A stretch of 22,910 nt of DNA, taken from NCBI GenBank assembly GCA_003484265.1, contig DNDO01000200.1:9921-32830 (forward strand), in the 5' to 3' direction. The notes below the pieces were generated by a model. That model was given only the letters and a program-made list of their open reading frames with translations, made no database searches and was not told where the DNA came from. The DNA is from Anaerolineae bacterium. Its GTDB lineage: Bacteria > Chloroflexota > Anaerolineae > Anaerolineales > Villigracilaceae. Positions 15,470 through 21,193 of this stretch are shown piece after piece; the stretch's first letter is position 1, and each line of letters begins with the position of its first letter. A program made the position numbers and the translations under genes.

Positions 15470-16387
15470 TCAAATGGGGGTCGTCACAAGAAACAAAACC
15501 GCCATCAAAAATAATATCGCGCAAACGGTGCTTGATATCCACACAATATATGCAAGTGGACGTTGTCTGTCCCAGCGGTAAAAATACAACCCCGAGATGA
15601 TGCCGATCACATACATGAACGCGCTGACGAGCGGCAGCAGAATCAGTTGCGTGGATGATGCGGTTTCATTCGGCTCACCCAGTGCATTGAATCCAAAAGG
15701 GATTTGGGATAGCGACGGGATCAATATCCCAACCCAAAGAATCAAGCCAAGATTGAGAAAGAGTCCGCTCATCCAAACGAAACGCGCAACGGGACTCTCC
15801 CATGCCTGTGTGATGATGAATGATGGATATACGGAAACAGGCTGTGCAGGCGACAGGCTTCCCAGTTCGGTGGCGCGTGCAAACGTCTGTACGAGAGCGG
15901 CAGGGTTTTGCGGTGATATGGCAAAAACGCGTTTTGATGTTGCTATCAGGATAATATTTTTAGTATCAGAGGCAACGAACTCGACCAAGCCTACATCGGG
16001 GTGGCGGCGTGTGCCAAGCACTGCGCCTGGAACTCGAAACCGCGGAAGAAGTAACGGACGCGTAAGATCGGATGCGGGACGCATCCATTCGATGTCTGTC
16101 AACGGGATGTCTTCCACACGCAAACCCCAGATGACGGCGAGGCTGTCGCGGTCAATATAATAATCCGCGCGCTGGAGGGCGTAGGCGCGGTATCCCAAAA
16201 ATGGGATGGGCGCAAATGCGAACAACGCGGCTAACAGATAGGAGACGAACATTGGTCCTACCTCTGCGCGGGAAAGATTCCAGAAACCCCATGCTGACAC
16301 AGTCGCCAACGCTAGTATGGTTGTTCCGTGAATAATGAGTCCGCTGCGTTTGGCGGGAGGGAAATGTCCGACTTTGGGGATGTTCAT
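15470..16387 (-). CDS. Membrane protein with bacterial PH-like domain
   Basis: This 305-residue protein has two membrane helices near the N-terminus (about 19-37 and 45-64), then a soluble region (about 70-180), then three more helices (about 203-225, 245-268, 280-303). The soluble part has the strand pattern of bacterial PH-like domains: YYIDRDSLAVIWGLRVEDIP, a WMRPASDL turn, and NIILIATSKRVFAISPQNPA. The last segment is the usual PH ending in which the protein senses or binds in its central beta barrel. Function is not known; membrane-anchored PH domains of this type often act in envelope maintenance. The TATAAA box only 5 nt before the ATG suggests a leaderless message. The downstream neighbour is the DUF92 gene, with a REP-like pair between them. 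Confidence 0.75.
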   Translation of the reverse strand: MNIPKVGHFPPAKRSGLIIHGTTILALATVSAWGFWNLSRAEVGPMFVSYLLAALFAFAPIPFLGYRAYALQRADYYIDRDSLAVIWGLRVEDIPLTDIEWMRPASDLTRPLLLPRFRVPGAVLGTRRHPDVGLVEFVASDTKNIILIATSKRVFAISPQNPAALVQTFARATELGSLSPAQPVSVYPSFIITQAWESPVARFVWMSGLFLNLGLILWVGILIPSLSQIPFGFNALGEPNETASSTQLILLPLVSAFMYVIGIISGLYFYRWDRQRPLAYIVWISSTVCAILFLMAVLFLVTTPI

Positions 16388-16392
16388 GATTT

Positions 16393-16398
16393 TTTATA
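16393..16398 (-). promoter_or_regulatory. -10 box of the PH-domain membrane protein gene
   Basis: Minus-strand TATAAA ends 5 nt before the ATG at 16387. No ribosome binding site fits between the box and the start codon. Confidence 0.45.
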
Positions 16399-16419
16399 GG
16401 GAAAAGACACGTCATATCC

Positions 16420-17598
16420 CTAGGGTTTTAATATGGATTTTATCTTTTCAACGGTCTCGTCAATCGACACAAGTTGAATTTCCTTTACCTTGCGCAGTTT
16501 CAATTCTACCATTCCCTCTATCAAGCTCTTTTCACCAACTGTCACGCGCACAGGACATCCTACCAAATCCGCGTCGTTGAATTTGACCCCTGCACGTTCA
16601 TCTCGATCATCCAATAAGACAGATATGTCCGCATCCAGAATTGAATTATATATTTCATCAGCTTTGGCGTATGTGTCCAACTCTTTGCCAGGGATGTGCA
16701 TGAGATACACATCGAATGGCGCAGTGGGATTGGGAAGGGTCAGTCCCTTTTCATCATGGTGAGTTTCTGCCAATGCAAATAGAACATTTTCAAAGTCATT
16801 GTTCAAAGAGAGTGTGCTCAAAACCGAAAGCAGATTTCCACATTCGATACAGGTGTCGCCTTCTTTTGCCTGAATCAGATCCGCAACGATCTCGGCTGAA
16901 TAATCCCGCCCGTAATTTGTATTCCTGAGATGCCAGCCCGACTCATTTGCCCCCGCGACAAGATTTGACGACCCTGGGATCAGATCGTCCGCTACGATCA
17001 ACGAGTCCTTCAACCCGATAGCTGATGCATATCCCGGTATCGCACCTGCGCTGACAATTTCTTCCGTCGTCGCCGGACGGATGTCGCCAACCTGCGCGAT
17101 GAGCTTCCTTTCGCTAAGTTGCATATCTCCGCGTACAACAACAAAAACGAATTTACTATCGCTCAACCGCGTATACATCAACGCTTTTGCAGTTTTCTCT
17201 TTTGGAATGTTGAGGAAATTGGCAAGAAATTCAATCGTGTTGCAATCGGGCGTGGAAATTCTTTCAATGGGTAGGGGCGGAACATGCTCCGCGCTTATGG
17301 GTTTTACGAAACGCGCGTATTCAATTCTCTCGGTATATTTGCAGGATGGACAATATGCAACTTCAACGTTTCCTGATGGGATGGCGAAGTAGGTTTCTTT
17401 TTCGTTACCAATCGTTGACAAGAAAAGGAATGATCCATCTGCTAAGGCTCGCAAATGATCGAGCGCATGTTCGCCCAGCTTCGTCGGAACATTTTCCCGC
17501 GTCAAATACCCCGCTCTGACTAGGAAGGAGAATCCTTCTGTCCGTGCATTGTTGGGTGCTTCACGGTGAGTTTGAATTTGCAGATCGCGGTATTTCAT
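16420..17598 (-). CDS. ProRS-like protein without catalytic core: YbaK editing domain plus anticodon-binding domain
   Basis: This 392-residue protein derives from a bacterial prolyl-tRNA synthetase (usually about 570 residues). Residues 9-32 (QTHREAPNNA, LVRAGYL) match the ProRS N-terminal signature. The sequence then jumps, near residues 45-58, past the region that should hold class II motifs 1 and 2, to a segment ending in CPSC (83-86). A YbaK/INS editing domain follows (about 112-235) with the likely catalytic lysine K138 (KEKTAKALMY). CIEC (250-253) pairs with CPSC as in zinc-ribbon ProRS forms. Motif 3 (GIGxxR) is absent. The anticodon-binding domain (about 292-392) is well kept, with LLDDRDERAGVKF. 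It therefore cannot form prolyl-adenylate by the usual mechanism, and probably edits or binds tRNA. The ATG at 17598 gives the family N-terminus; GAGGGG lies 11 nt upstream. Confidence 0.85.
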   Translation of the reverse strand: MKYRDLQIQTHREAPNNARTEGFSFLVRAGYLTRENVPTKLGEHALDHLRALADGSFLFLSTIGNEKETYFAIPSGNVEVAYCPSCKYTERIEYARFVKPISAEHVPPLPIERISTPDCNTIEFLANFLNIPKEKTAKALMYTRLSDSKFVFVVVRGDMQLSERKLIAQVGDIRPATTEEIVSAGAIPGYASAIGLKDSLIVADDLIPGSSNLVAGANESGWHLRNTNYGRDYSAEIVADLIQAKEGDTCIECGNLLSVLSTLSLNNDFENVLFALAETHHDEKGLTLPNPTAPFDVYLMHIPGKELDTYAKADEIYNSILDADISVLLDDRDERAGVKFNDADLVGCPVRVTVGEKSLIEGMVELKLRKVKEIQLVSIDETVEKIKSILKP

Positions 17599-17607
17599 GA
17601 ATCCAAT

Positions 17608-17641
17608 TTCCCCTCTGCTCATGGAAGAGGGTTTGGGGTGA
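17608..17641. repeat. REP-like hairpin before the ProRS-like gene
   Basis: CCCCTCT...AGAGGG with flanking GGGGTGAG fits the common bacterial repeat type CTCACCCC-n-CCCTCTCC/GGAGAGGGG. It fills the 45-bp space between bactofilin and the ProRS-like gene and supplies the GAGGGG that may serve as ribosome binding site. An upstream in-frame ATG (17622) falls inside it and was not used as the start. Confidence 0.5.
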
Positions 17642-17643
17642 GA

Positions 17644-18159
17644 TCAACTATCTTCTGCTTTTTTCTTCTTCGAAGATTTCTTTACTTTATCAGACTCAGG
17701 GACAACGATGGGCGTCGAAGCAATTGTTTCTGCCTGGGCGGCTTCGGAGGGGGTCGTCTCCGTGGCAGGACCGAGGTCCAGTTCGACCGTTTCTTCCATG
17801 CGGATTTGTCCGCGCAGGAATGCGCCTTCTTCTGTCACGAACGCGGTTGTGACCACGTCACCCCATACACGACCGCTCCCGCGAATCTCCAATTTTTGAG
17901 TCGTGATATTGCCGCGTACCGCTCCAGCGACAATGACGGTGTTGGCGCGCACGTTCTGGCATGTGACACGTCCTGTTTCGCCGACGACGAGCATTCCGCG
18001 CAGGGCGATCTCGCCCTCGAACGCACCCTCAATGCGGACGCCCCCCGAGCCATTGATCGATCCATGCCATATGACGCCCGAGCCCAACACCGAGGTAATG
18101 CGTTCTACGGCTTGGACGGGTTGTTGTGTTTCAGCGGGAGTAGTATTGCGTTTGAACAT
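17644..18159 (-). CDS. Bactofilin (polymer-forming cytoskeletal protein, DUF583)
   Basis: This 171-residue protein has a central bactofilin domain (about 20-125), a right-handed beta helix made of short repeating strands: GVIWHGSINGSGGVRIEGAF, then GEIALRGMLVVGETGRV, TVIVAGAVRGNI and KLEIRGSGRVWGDV. The flanks are disordered: a proline/glutamine-rich head and an alanine- and glutamate-rich tail ending in a lysine cluster (KVKKSSKKKK). Bactofilins polymerise without nucleotide beneath the membrane and help place cell-wall or polysaccharide enzymes; the basic tail may bind membrane lipids. A TAAAAT box is 6 nt before the ATG, so the transcript is probably leaderless. The ProRS-like gene follows by 45 bp on the same strand and may share the transcript. 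Confidence 0.9.
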   Translation of the reverse strand: MFKRNTTPAETQQPVQAVERITSVLGSGVIWHGSINGSGGVRIEGAFEGEIALRGMLVVGETGRVTCQNVRANTVIVAGAVRGNITTQKLEIRGSGRVWGDVVTTAFVTEEGAFLRGQIRMEETVELDLGPATETTPSEAAQAETIASTPIVVPESDKVKKSSKKKKAEDS

Positions 18160-18165
18160 GAGTAG

Positions 18166-18171
18166 ATTTTA
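18166..18171 (-). promoter_or_regulatory. -10 box of bactofilin gene
   Basis: Minus-strand TAAAAT ends 6 nt before the ATG at 18159. The FabI terminator lies just upstream, so this box would restart transcription for bactofilin and the ProRS-like gene. Confidence 0.5.
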
Positions 18172-18186
18172 CCTTTAAAACAAAAA

Positions 18187-18205
18187 GGGCGGCGAGATGC
18201 CGCCC
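18187..18205 (-). terminator. Intrinsic terminator after fabI
   Basis: GGGCGGC (18187-18193) pairs with GCCGCCC (18199-18205) around a 5-nt loop. On the minus strand the stem is followed directly by TTTTTG. It ends the epimerase-glycosylase-fabI run before bactofilin. Confidence 0.85.
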
Positions 18206-18224
18206 AACTTTTCGTTGATTACGA

Positions 18225-19025
18225 TTACTCGCTCTTCTCTTCCTTGCCGCTGACCTGCACACCCATGATGTTGAAACCCGAGTCGATATAGATCACCTCA
18301 CCCGTCATACGTGTGGAAAGGTCGGATCCCAGGAACACTGCCAGGTTACCGCAGTCCTCGATGGTCACATTCTCGCGCAAGGGAGCCGCATCAGCAAAAT
18401 GCTTGTACATATCCCGAAAGCCGCCAACGCCCGCCGCCGCCAATGTGCGGATCGGACCTGCTGAGATCGCGTTTACGCGTATCTTTTGCGGACCGAGATC
18501 GTATGCCAGATAACGGGTGGATGATTCCAATGCGGCTTTCGCAACGCCCATTACGTTGTAGTGGGGGGCAACTTTTGTTGCACCCGAACCATACGTCAGG
18601 CACATGATCGAAGCGCCGGGGTTCAGATGCGGCAAAAAGGCATTCGTCAAAGCGACGAATGAGAACACCGAAATGTCCATCGCATTCTTGAAGCCGTCGC
18701 GTGAAGTTTGATAATACGGTCTGCTCAATTCGTCCCGTCCCGCGAACGCGATCGAGTGCACCAAAATATCGATCTTACCGAAATGTTTCGCTGCGCTCTC
18801 TGCGGTGGAAGTGATCTGATCGTCCTTGGTCACATCGCATTGTTCCACCCACTTGCAGTCTATCTTTTCTGCAAGCGGCTTCACGCGTTTTTCGAGCATT
18901 TCGCCCGCGTAGCTGATCCCCACGTTCGCACCCTCGCGTATGAATGCCTGGATGATGCCCCACGCAATAGACTTGTCATTTGCCAGACCGAAAACCAATG
19001 CATTCTTGCCTTCAAGTAATCCCAT
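18225..19025 (-). CDS. fabI: Enoyl-[acyl-carrier-protein] reductase (NADH), FabI
   Basis: This 266-residue short-chain dehydrogenase matches FabI, which reduces the trans-2-enoyl-ACP double bond in the last step of each fatty-acid elongation cycle. The cofactor loop is FGLANDKSIAWGI (about 12-24). The catalytic residues are at nearly the E. coli positions: Y145, Y156 and K163 (HYNVMGVAKAALE). LVHSIAFAG (88-96) and the RVNAISAGPIRTLAA segment (183-197) complete the family signature. Length is normal (E. coli FabI has 262 residues). The start ATG has AAGGAGA with a 4-nt spacing. It is 58 bp after the 3-methyladenine glycosylase gene, with a REP-like element in the gap. A terminator follows. Being essential in most bacteria, it gives a housekeeping anchor for the window. 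Confidence 0.95.
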   Translation of the reverse strand: MGLLEGKNALVFGLANDKSIAWGIIQAFIREGANVGISYAGEMLEKRVKPLAEKIDCKWVEQCDVTKDDQITSTAESAAKHFGKIDILVHSIAFAGRDELSRPYYQTSRDGFKNAMDISVFSFVALTNAFLPHLNPGASIMCLTYGSGATKVAPHYNVMGVAKAALESSTRYLAYDLGPQKIRVNAISAGPIRTLAAAGVGGFRDMYKHFADAAPLRENVTIEDCGNLAVFLGSDLSTRMTGEVIYIDSGFNIMGVQVSGKEEKSE

Positions 19026-19047
19026 AATCTCTCCTTGTTTTCTCTTT

Positions 19048-19081
19048 CGTCACTGCAAGGGCAAAGCCCGAAGTAATGACG
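19048..19081. repeat. CATTGCGA-type REP-like element, copy 1
   Basis: An imperfect palindrome reading CGTCACTGCAAGGGC, AAA, GCCCGAAGTAATGACG lies between the glycosylase and fabI. Its ends and the GGGC/GCCC centre match the widespread short repeat whose arms are GTCATTGCGAG and CGAAGCAATGAC. A related, more worn copy is at 20649-20691. Confidence 0.6.
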
Positions 19082-19083
19082 GG

Positions 19084-19656
19084 TTAAATGATTTTCCAAT
19101 CTTTTACTAAAAACCGCCAGGGTTTGGATAACCACGGCTCCGGTGTTTTATTTAAACCCACGCGCGGACCTTTCGTCACGAGCGAGTTTTGGACTTTGAC
19201 GCCCGCTTCGATCCATAAGCTTGAGCCTGGTTCAGTCAAATCGACTCCGTTCTCGCTTTTGGTGATTCCCATTGCCTGAGTCAATTTGCCGGGACCGAAA
19301 GTATCTCGTCCGTTCCTGCGTTCAGACATCAATTCTACCCCTTCAATCGGTTGTATGGCACGGATCAGTACCGCCGCGGGGAAATCCACTCTTTCGGTGA
19401 CGATATTGAACATCCAATGATTCCCATACGTGAAATAGACATATGCATGACCTGCTTCGCCATACATGACCTGCGTGCGCGGCGTTCTTCCAGCTTTGCA
19501 ATGGCAAGCCAAATCCTTTTCGCTGATGTAGGCTTCAGTTTCAGTTATCAATCCGACAAGTTTCTTGCCATTCGATATTCGAACAAGTCGTGCGCCGATC
19601 AGTTCTCGGGCAACGATCAGGGTGGGGCGGTTATAGAATGAGCGGGGGAGTATCAT
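19084..19656 (-). CDS. 3-methyladenine DNA glycosylase (AAG/MPG family)
   Basis: This 190-residue protein is an alkyladenine DNA glycosylase of the AAG family, which removes alkylated and deaminated purines from DNA to begin base-excision repair. LPRSFYNRPTLIVARELIG (3-21) is the usual start. ITETEAYI (37-44) holds the catalytic glutamate E41 with Y43. YVYFTYGNHWMFNIVTE (about 72-88) forms the DNA-binding hairpin, and GPGKLTQAMGI (about 116-126) and KGPRVGL follow. The length is typical. I chose the ATG at 19656 since the protein starts right at the family N-terminus; TTG and GTG codons upstream would add residues encoded by an octamer repeat. No ribosome binding site is present. The epimerase stop lies about 30 bp upstream, so translation may rely on coupling. 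Confidence 0.9.
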   Translation of the reverse strand: MILPRSFYNRPTLIVARELIGARLVRISNGKKLVGLITETEAYISEKDLACHCKAGRTPRTQVMYGEAGHAYVYFTYGNHWMFNIVTERVDFPAAVLIRAIQPIEGVELMSERRNGRDTFGPGKLTQAMGITKSENGVDLTEPGSSLWIEAGVKVQNSLVTKGPRVGLNKTPEPWLSKPWRFLVKDWKII

Positions 19657-19694
19657 AACGTTTTGACGTTCGAAGGTTTGCACGTTCAAACGTT
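19655..19694 (-). repeat. Five tandem 8-bp units at the epimerase/glycosylase junction
   Basis: Read on the minus strand, five successive octamers all begin AACNT: AACGTTTG, AACGTGCA, AACCTTCG, AACGTCAA, AACGTTAT. Four of five begin AACGT. The array covers the last codons of the epimerase, the 29-bp junction, and ends in the glycosylase start codon. Confidence 0.75.
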
Positions 19695-20615
19695 TTTGAA
19701 TCGAGGGTCTCTCTTAATCGTCAACCTTAATCCATCTTCCAGCTTAATGGACGGGCGGTAACCGAGCTTCTCTTTTGCAAGGGACAAATCTGCGCTCATG
19801 CGTGAAACGCCGCCGGAGGTTGTGGCATTGTAGATGACCTCGGGTTTGCTGTCTGTCACATCCAGCACAGATTTGATCAACTCGCGGACGCTGGTTTCGA
19901 CGCCAGAGCCGACGTTGATGACCAGCCCATTAATGTTGGGCGCTGTGGAAGAGGCGACCAATGCGCTGACCACATCGTCCACGTAAACGTAATCGCGTGT
20001 TTGTGTGCCGTCTCCGTGTGCAACTAGTGTCCCGCCTCGCAGGGCTTGTTTAAGGTAATGCGGCACAACAGGCGGGTGTGATGCCGGCAGATGTTGACCT
20101 GGACCGTAGGCATTGAAGATTCTTAGACTGACAGTTTCAATTCCCCACAGTCTGCCGATGGTGCGGACGTAATACTCCGCAGCGAGTTTGGATACAGCAT
20201 AGGGCGAACGTGGATTGGGCGTGAGAGTCTCTATCAGCGGCTGATCGGCTAGGTCGCCGTATACCGCCCCGGACGAAGTTAGAACGACGCGGCGTACACC
20301 GACATCCCGCATTGCTTCCATGAGGGCAACCGTCCCGCTGACGTTGACGTTATTGTAATCCCGTGGATATAAAACAGACTCTGGCACAGAGACTCGCGCC
20401 GCGAGATGATAGACGACATCCACCTCTTGAAGGAGCGTCCACAACTTGGGGCGGTCGCTGACATCGCCGCGCGTGAAATGGACATCGGGTGCGAGTGCCT
20501 GCGGATCGCCCGTGGAAAGATCATCCAGCCCGCGGACCTGGTGTCCCTCGCGGGCGAGGTGGTTGGCAAGAGAAGAGCCGAGGAATCCCGCGGCTCCGGT
20601 GATGAGAAAATTCAT
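19686..20615 (-). CDS. NAD-dependent sugar-nucleotide epimerase/dehydratase (extended SDR)
   Basis: This 309-residue extended short-chain dehydrogenase has the NAD loop TGAAGFLG (6-13), HLAARVSVPES (about 70-80), SSGAVYGD (about 114-121) and the catalytic YxxxK in SPYAVSKLAAE (Y139, K143). LRIFNAYGPGQ and the TRDYVYVDDVVSAL segment are typical of UDP-glucose 4-epimerases and related enzymes such as UDP-glucuronate decarboxylase; which reaction it carries out cannot be settled from the sequence. The ATG at 20615 gives the normal N-terminus (MNFLITGAAGFLG). An earlier ATG would add 17 residues encoded by a REP-like element and by the promoter. A TATAAT box 9 nt before the ATG supports this start. 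The gene leads the epimerase-glycosylase-fabI run. Confidence 0.92.
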   Translation of the reverse strand: MNFLITGAAGFLGSSLANHLAREGHQVRGLDDLSTGDPQALAPDVHFTRGDVSDRPKLWTLLQEVDVVYHLAARVSVPESVLYPRDYNNVNVSGTVALMEAMRDVGVRRVVLTSSGAVYGDLADQPLIETLTPNPRSPYAVSKLAAEYYVRTIGRLWGIETVSLRIFNAYGPGQHLPASHPPVVPHYLKQALRGGTLVAHGDGTQTRDYVYVDDVVSALVASSTAPNINGLVINVGSGVETSVRELIKSVLDVTDSKPEVIYNATTSGGVSRMSADLSLAKEKLGYRPSIKLEDGLRLTIKRDPRFKNV

Positions 20616-20624
20616 AGGCTGGAG

Positions 20625-20630
20625 ATTATA
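20625..20630 (-). promoter_or_regulatory. Extended -10 promoter of the epimerase
   Basis: Minus-strand TGCTATAAT, a perfect TATAAT with TGn extension, ends 9 nt before the ATG at 20615. There is no ribosome binding site between them, so a near-leaderless message is likely. Confidence 0.65.
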
Positions 20631-20648
20631 GCACTCCGGGCGCCTCCG

Positions 20649-20691
20649 CCATTGCGATGAGTGCATTAGCCCGACGAAGCAATCTTCTGGG
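20649..20691. repeat. CATTGCGA-type REP-like element, copy 2
   Basis: CCATTGCGATGAGTGCAT, then CGACGAAGCAATCTTCTGGG, matches the arms of a widespread repeat (ATTGCGAG...CGAAGCAATCT). It is in the 314-bp gap between the epimerase and the cold-shock gene; the rest of that gap holds only the promoter and leader noted separately, and AT-rich sequence without an ORF of interest. Confidence 0.6.
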
Positions 20692-20756
20692 TGGTGCGGT
20701 TACCTTAAGAGTCGGGGATTTCTTCACATCGCCCGCTATAACGGTGTTTGTTTTTA

Positions 20757-20785
20757 TTGACTTATTCTCATACCCCTGTTACCAT
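20757..20785 (+). promoter_or_regulatory. Promoter of the cold-shock gene
   Basis: TTGACT (20757-20762), a 17-nt spacer and TACCAT (20780-20785) with TG at the extended -10 position. The predicted transcript start near 20792 gives a leader of about 138 nt, long for this window but usual for cold-shock genes. Confidence 0.6.
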
Positions 20786-20824
20786 TGGCTCTGTAGGATA
20801 ACGGTAAGTTACGTTGGTTTGAAG

Positions 20825-20867
20825 AACAGCCACAGCTCACGGTTTCGATCCGTGGGCTGTTTTGTTT
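20825..20867 (+). promoter_or_regulatory. Terminator-like hairpin in the cold-shock leader
   Basis: AACAGCC (20825-20831) pairs with GGCTGTT (20855-20861). Within it CACGG (20838-20842) pairs with CCGTG (20850-20854) around a 7-nt loop. The stem is followed by TTGTTT. It would work as an intrinsic terminator or attenuator about 65 nt before the csp start, leaving a short RNA of about 75 nt. Confidence 0.6.
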
Positions 20868-20910
20868 GACCCTCCGATGGAACGACCAAGACGCCTAGTA
20901 AATCTTTATA

Positions 20911-20926
20911 TTGCCATAGGAGGCAA
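20911..20926 (+). promoter_or_regulatory. Short hairpin covering the csp ribosome binding site
   Basis: TTGCC (20911-20915) pairs with GGCAA (20922-20926) around ATAGGA. The AGGAGG ribosome binding site (20918-20923) is half in the loop and half in the stem. With only five pairs it would open easily. Confidence 0.4.
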
Positions 20927-20929
20927 ACA

Positions 20930-21139
20930 ATGTCTGACAGAATTATCGGTACGGTCAAGTGGTTCAACGGTGACAAGGGCTTCGGCTTCATCGAGCGCGA
21001 AGGCGGAAAGGACGTTTTCGTCCATTTCTCCGCCATTCAAGGCGATGGTTTCCGCAACTTGCAGGAAGGCCAGAAGGTCGAGTTCACAGTTGAACAGGGA
21101 CCCAAGGGTCCGCAAGCCAGCAACGTCGTAATGATGTAG
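20930..21139 (+). CDS. Cold-shock protein, CspA family
   Basis: This 69-residue protein is a single cold-shock domain. RNP1 is KGFGFIER (about 16-23) and RNP2 is DVFVHFSAI (about 28-36); GTVKWFNGDKGFGFI is the classic first half. Such proteins bind single-stranded RNA and DNA and melt mRNA structure, so that translation and transcription continue in the cold or in rapid growth. A strong AGGAGG ribosome binding site is 6 nt before the ATG. The gene has its own promoter and a leader of about 138 nt with two hairpins, and ends at a bidirectional terminator shared with the convergent DEAD-box helicase. Both products act on RNA structure, though the two genes are on opposite strands and not in one operon. 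Confidence 0.96.
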   Translation: MSDRIIGTVKWFNGDKGFGFIEREGGKDVFVHFSAIQGDGFRNLQEGQKVEFTVEQGPKGPQASNVVMM

Positions 21140-21149
21140 TTGACAACTG

Positions 21150-21182
21150 AAAAGAGCCCCGCGCATTGCGCGGGGCTCTTTT
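21150..21182. terminator. Bidirectional intrinsic terminator
   Basis: AAAAGAGCCCCGCGC (21150-21164) pairs perfectly with 21168-21182 around a 3-nt loop ATT, 15 bp in all, ending in a run of T on the plus strand and on the minus strand. It separates the convergent csp and DEAD-box genes. Confidence 0.94.
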
Positions 21183-21193
21183 TGATTCATAAA

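Noticed and set aside
20616..20666. 17-residue N-terminal extension of the epimerase
   Set aside because: The region holds the promoter and a REP-like element; the normal NAD-binding N-terminus begins at 20615.
20825..20867. tRNA-like acceptor/T-arm in the csp leader
   Set aside because: Stem sizes fit (7 bp and 5 bp with a 7-nt loop), but there is no D- or anticodon arm, the linker is only 6 nt and the T-loop TTTCGAT does not keep the invariant C56 and A58. It is better read as a terminator-like hairpin.
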